Below are positions 6,948-8,658 of a stretch of DNA of 8,658 bases, piece by piece. Within the stretch, counting starts at the first letter, position 1; every line of letters starts with the position of its first letter. A program made the position numbers and the translations under genes. The notes under the pieces are model-generated. The model saw only the letters and a list, made by a program, of their open reading frames with translations. It did not search any database and was not told the origin of the DNA. This DNA is from an uncultured Clostridia bacterium (GTDB taxonomy: Bacteria; Bacillota; Clostridia; Christensenellales; Borkfalkiaceae). Where the stretch lies: contig CAKQSU010000034.1 of the NCBI GenBank assembly GCA_934273135.1, positions 1 to 8,658 on the forward strand. Direction: 5' to 3'.

Positions 6948-8378
6948 TTATTGCGGTTTTTTGAGAACGGAAACGGCGTCCGAAATAGTCTTTTCGTAAG
7001 CCTCTCTTCCGTACTTATCGACTTCGGCTTTGTTCTTTTCGCCGTGCGTTAAGCAACCCGCGCCGCCTATGCACCCGCCGATACAAGCCATACCCTCGAT
7101 AAAGTTGGCGTCGAGCATGTTCTTGGTCTTTTTAAAGAGAGCTATTTTGCAAGCTTCTATGCCGTCGCAAGCGCAAGGCTTAACGTCAAAGTCTATGTTC
7201 TGTTCCTTTAACCCCTCTTTCACGGCGTCCGAAAGACCGCCGCAACGAGCAAAGATTCTGCCGAAGTAGGAAGCGTTGTCTAAAACGTCCTCGCCGAGGG
7301 TCGTGATGTCAAGGTCCTTGCTGTCGAAAAGGGCTTGCAATTCTTCAAAAGTCATAGCCGCGTCTACGTAAGGCTTTACCGATTCGAGCTGAACTTCCAT
7401 CTTCTTAGCCGTGCAAGGCCCTATGAAAACTACTTTGCAAGGAGCTTCGTTTTCCTTGATGTACTTGGAAATTGCCGTCATCGGCGACGGGTTATGCGAA
7501 ACGAAAGGAACAAGCTGCGGGAAAGCTTTCTTGATATAATCGACGAAAGCGGGGCAGCACGAACTTGTTAAAAAGCCTTTTTCGGCAAGCTCTCTGCTCT
7601 CGGCTTGTGCAACCAAATCCGCGCCGAGCGCGGCTTCGATAACGGTGTGGAAGCCGAGTTCTTTAAGTCCTTTGATGACCTGCCCGAGCTTTGCGTAAGT
7701 AAACTGGCTGGAAATAGAGGGCGCGACAACCGCAAAGCATTTGTACTTAGTGTTGTTTTCGCTTCCCTTTAAAATGTCGATAACGTCGAGGATAAACGAC
7801 TTGTCGGTTATTGCGCCGAACGGGCATTGATAAACGCACGCCCCGCACGAAATGCACTTGTCGTTGTTTATCTTAGCTTGCTTTTCGTCGCCCATAGAAA
7901 TGGCTTTTACCTTGCAAGCCGTTTCGCACGGGCGTTTATACGAATAAATGGCGTTGTAGGGGCAAACCTTTGCGCACGCGCCGCATTCCTTGCACTTCGT
8001 TTTGTCTATATGCGCAACGTGGTTTTCGTCGAACGAGATAGCCCCGAAGCGGCAAGCGTCCTCGCAACGGTGCGCCAAGCAGCCGCGGCAAGCGTTGGTC
8101 ACTTCGTAACCGCCCATCGGGCATTCGTCGCAAGCGATATCGATAACTTCGATAACGTTGGGGTTGGTTTTGTCGCCGCCCATAGCTATTTTTACCCTTT
8201 CGGAAAGAATAGCCCTCTCTTTATAAACGCAGCAACGCATGGTAGGCACTTTGCCGGGAACAATGATTTTGGGGATATCTATCGCCTTTTCGGCAAGTTC
8301 TCCCGCCCAAGCCGCCCTTGCGACTTCCCTGAGTACCTTGTACTTTAAGTATTGAACTTTTGTGTCGAATTTTTTCAT
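6948..8378 (-). CDS. Monomeric [FeFe] hydrogenase, group B type, with ferredoxin domains
   Basis: 476 aa. Catalyses 2H+ + 2e- <-> H2, or senses H2, in the cytoplasm. Residues 1-80 are a family-typical N-terminal region. Residues 83-190 carry cysteine sets for several [4Fe-4S] clusters: C97/100/105/109, C129/132/135/139 and C175/178/181/185, plus extra C83/C86 and C151/C155. The H-cluster domain follows with all three signatures: SSCCPAFV (272-279; C275 ligand, C274 proton relay), GPCTAKKME (320-328; C322) and MACIGGCIGG (430-439; C432, C436). The PAF in place of PGW, GPCTAKK and GGAGC point to group B rather than group A HydA. There are no NADH, diaphorase or PAS domains, so the electron partner is probably ferredoxin. 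Maturation would need HydE, HydF and HydG, not seen here. The start is the first possible one after an in-frame TAA; GGAG is 14 nt upstream, a rather long spacing. An Isf-like flavoprotein follows. Confidence 0.93.
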   Translation of the reverse strand: MKKFDTKVQYLKYKVLREVARAAWAGELAEKAIDIPKIIVPGKVPTMRCCVYKERAILSERVKIAMGGDKTNPNVIEVIDIACDECPMGGYEVTNACRGCLAHRCEDACRFGAISFDENHVAHIDKTKCKECGACAKVCPYNAIYSYKRPCETACKVKAISMGDEKQAKINNDKCISCGACVYQCPFGAITDKSFILDVIDILKGSENNTKYKCFAVVAPSISSQFTYAKLGQVIKGLKELGFHTVIEAALGADLVAQAESRELAEKGFLTSSCCPAFVDYIKKAFPQLVPFVSHNPSPMTAISKYIKENEAPCKVVFIGPCTAKKMEVQLESVKPYVDAAMTFEELQALFDSKDLDITTLGEDVLDNASYFGRIFARCGGLSDAVKEGLKEQNIDFDVKPCACDGIEACKIALFKKTKNMLDANFIEGMACIGGCIGGAGCLTHGEKNKAEVDKYGREAYEKTISDAVSVLKKPQ

Positions 8379-8414
8379 GATTTTATATGTTTCTCCGTGG
8401 AGTTAATTGCAAGT

Positions 8415-8442
8415 TGAAAATTGAAAGGTGAAAGGTGAAAGT
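8415..8442. repeat. Tandem heptamer repeat, 4 x TGAAAGG-like
   Basis: Four head-to-tail copies of a 7-bp unit start at 8415, 8422, 8429 and 8436 (TGAAAAT, TGAAAGG, TGAAAGG, TGAAAGT). They lie in the predicted 5' leader of the hydrogenase gene, between its possible -10 and its Shine-Dalgarno site. On the mRNA this reads as CCUUUCA repeats, partly anti-Shine-Dalgarno-like. Confidence 0.7.
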
Positions 8443-8446
8443 TGCG

Positions 8447-8476
8447 GATGATTATTATATAATATTTATAATCATC
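8447..8476. promoter_or_regulatory. 9-bp inverted repeat with embedded -10, upstream of hydrogenase
   Basis: GATGATTAT (8447-8455) and ATAATCATC (8468-8476) are perfect inverted arms with a 12-nt AT-only spacer. On the minus strand a perfect TATAAT (8454-8459) lies inside it and could be the -10 of the hydrogenase promoter. The -35 at 17 nt (GCGAAA) is poor, so an activator or another sigma factor may be needed. It could equally be the end of a repeat element. Confidence 0.4.
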
Positions 8477-8482
8477 TTTCGC

Positions 8483-8574
8483 TCGCACTTTACGTGCGAA
8501 TATCGATTGCCGTTTACGGCAAATATCACGCCGCTTTGCGGCATATCGATTGCGCCTTTGGCGCAAATATCGAT
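8483..8574. repeat. Array of four mini-hairpins separated by ATATCGAT
   Basis: Four perfect short palindromes with 3-5-nt loops: TCGCAC/GTGCGA (8483-8499), TTGCCG/CGGCAA (8507-8522), GCCGC/GCGGC (8530-8542) and TTGCGCC/GGCGCAA (8550-8566). Each is followed by ATATCGAT or ATATCAC (8500, 8523, 8543, 8567), giving a unit of 20-24 nt. Stems differ in sequence but keep the design of a GC-rich stem, T-rich loop and ATATCGAT joint. It resembles palindromic intergenic repeat arrays and is not a CRISPR. Confidence 0.75.
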
Positions 8575-8586
8575 TTACTTGAATAT

Positions 8587-8658
8587 CCCCTCATCCACCG
8601 TCGCCGCGACGACGGTCCCCCTTCTCCACAAAGCTCGGCAAAGCCGAGCGGGCGAAGG
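8587..8658. repeat. Palindromic intergenic repeat element running to the window edge
   Basis: A C-rich stretch (CCCCTCATCC) leads to ACCGTCG/CGACGGT (8597-8616, 7-bp stem), then CCTTCTCC, then GCTCGGC/GCCGAGC (8633-8649, 7-bp stem, AAA loop). The terminal GAAGG (8654-8658) can pair with CCTTC near 8620, closing a larger structure. From memory it resembles dispersed repeats of Clostridia genomes with the words CCTCATCC and CCTTCTCC. No coding potential is seen. The element may continue beyond the window. Confidence 0.6.

Noticed and set aside
7827..8348. 173-codon plus-strand ORF opposite the hydrogenase
   Set aside because: It is antisense to the ferredoxin region. Cysteine codons on the minus strand read as Ala or similar here, creating an artificial open frame.
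8375..8566. 63-codon minus-strand ORF upstream of the hydrogenase
   Set aside because: It runs through the palindrome array and the probable promoter, and its residues are just translated repeats.
8483..8574. CRISPR array
   Set aside because: The constant word is only 8 bp, the variable parts are self-complementary hairpins rather than spacers, and no cas gene is present.

Overview
The window looks like chromosomal DNA of an anaerobic Bacillota (Clostridia-like) bacterium. This rests on strong Gram-positive-style Shine-Dalgarno sites, AT-rich intergenic DNA with sigma-A type promoters, a monomeric group B-type [FeFe] hydrogenase, a class I lysyl-tRNA synthetase and a very large cell-surface lipoprotein with InlB/Flg_new-like repeats. 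The lineage is an inference from gene content and sequence style. No rRNA or other taxonomic marker is present.

All four genes are on the minus strand, so they are read from right to left. From the right edge: (1) 8399-8658 is gene-free DNA packed with short palindromes, a 4 x 7-bp tandem repeat and a 9-bp inverted repeat. (2) 6948-8378 encodes a ferredoxin-domain [FeFe] hydrogenase with all H-cluster ligands. (3) 6323-6859 encodes a small iron-sulfur flavoprotein (flavodoxin fold plus a CX2CX2CX5C motif), 88 nt downstream of the hydrogenase behind a weak hairpin. (4) 4165-6195 encodes a class I lysyl-tRNA synthetase with its own good promoter and an extra C-terminal Trbp111/EMAP-like tRNA-binding domain. 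(5) 3613-4164 is a 552-nt regulatory region with hairpins, a bidirectional terminator, a possible plus-strand terminator, a four-copy 9-bp motif, an inverted repeat over the -35 of a promoter, and two leader hairpins. (6) 1-3612 is a lipoprotein ORF of at least 1204 codons, open to the left edge, so its C-terminus and stop lie outside the window.

The hydrogenase and the iron-sulfur flavoprotein plausibly share redox work (ferredoxin, H2 and flavin chemistry). The synthetase is a housekeeping gene in its own transcription unit. The lipoprotein is probably an anchored surface stalk or adhesin. It is built as a super-repeat of about 410 residues: one Ig-like module followed by three B-repeat-like modules, seen twice, with a third round starting at the left edge.

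The points most worth a second look are the LysRS-I plus Trbp111 fusion, the super-repeat of the lipoprotein, the palindrome array at the right edge, and the dense regulatory region upstream of the lipoprotein.
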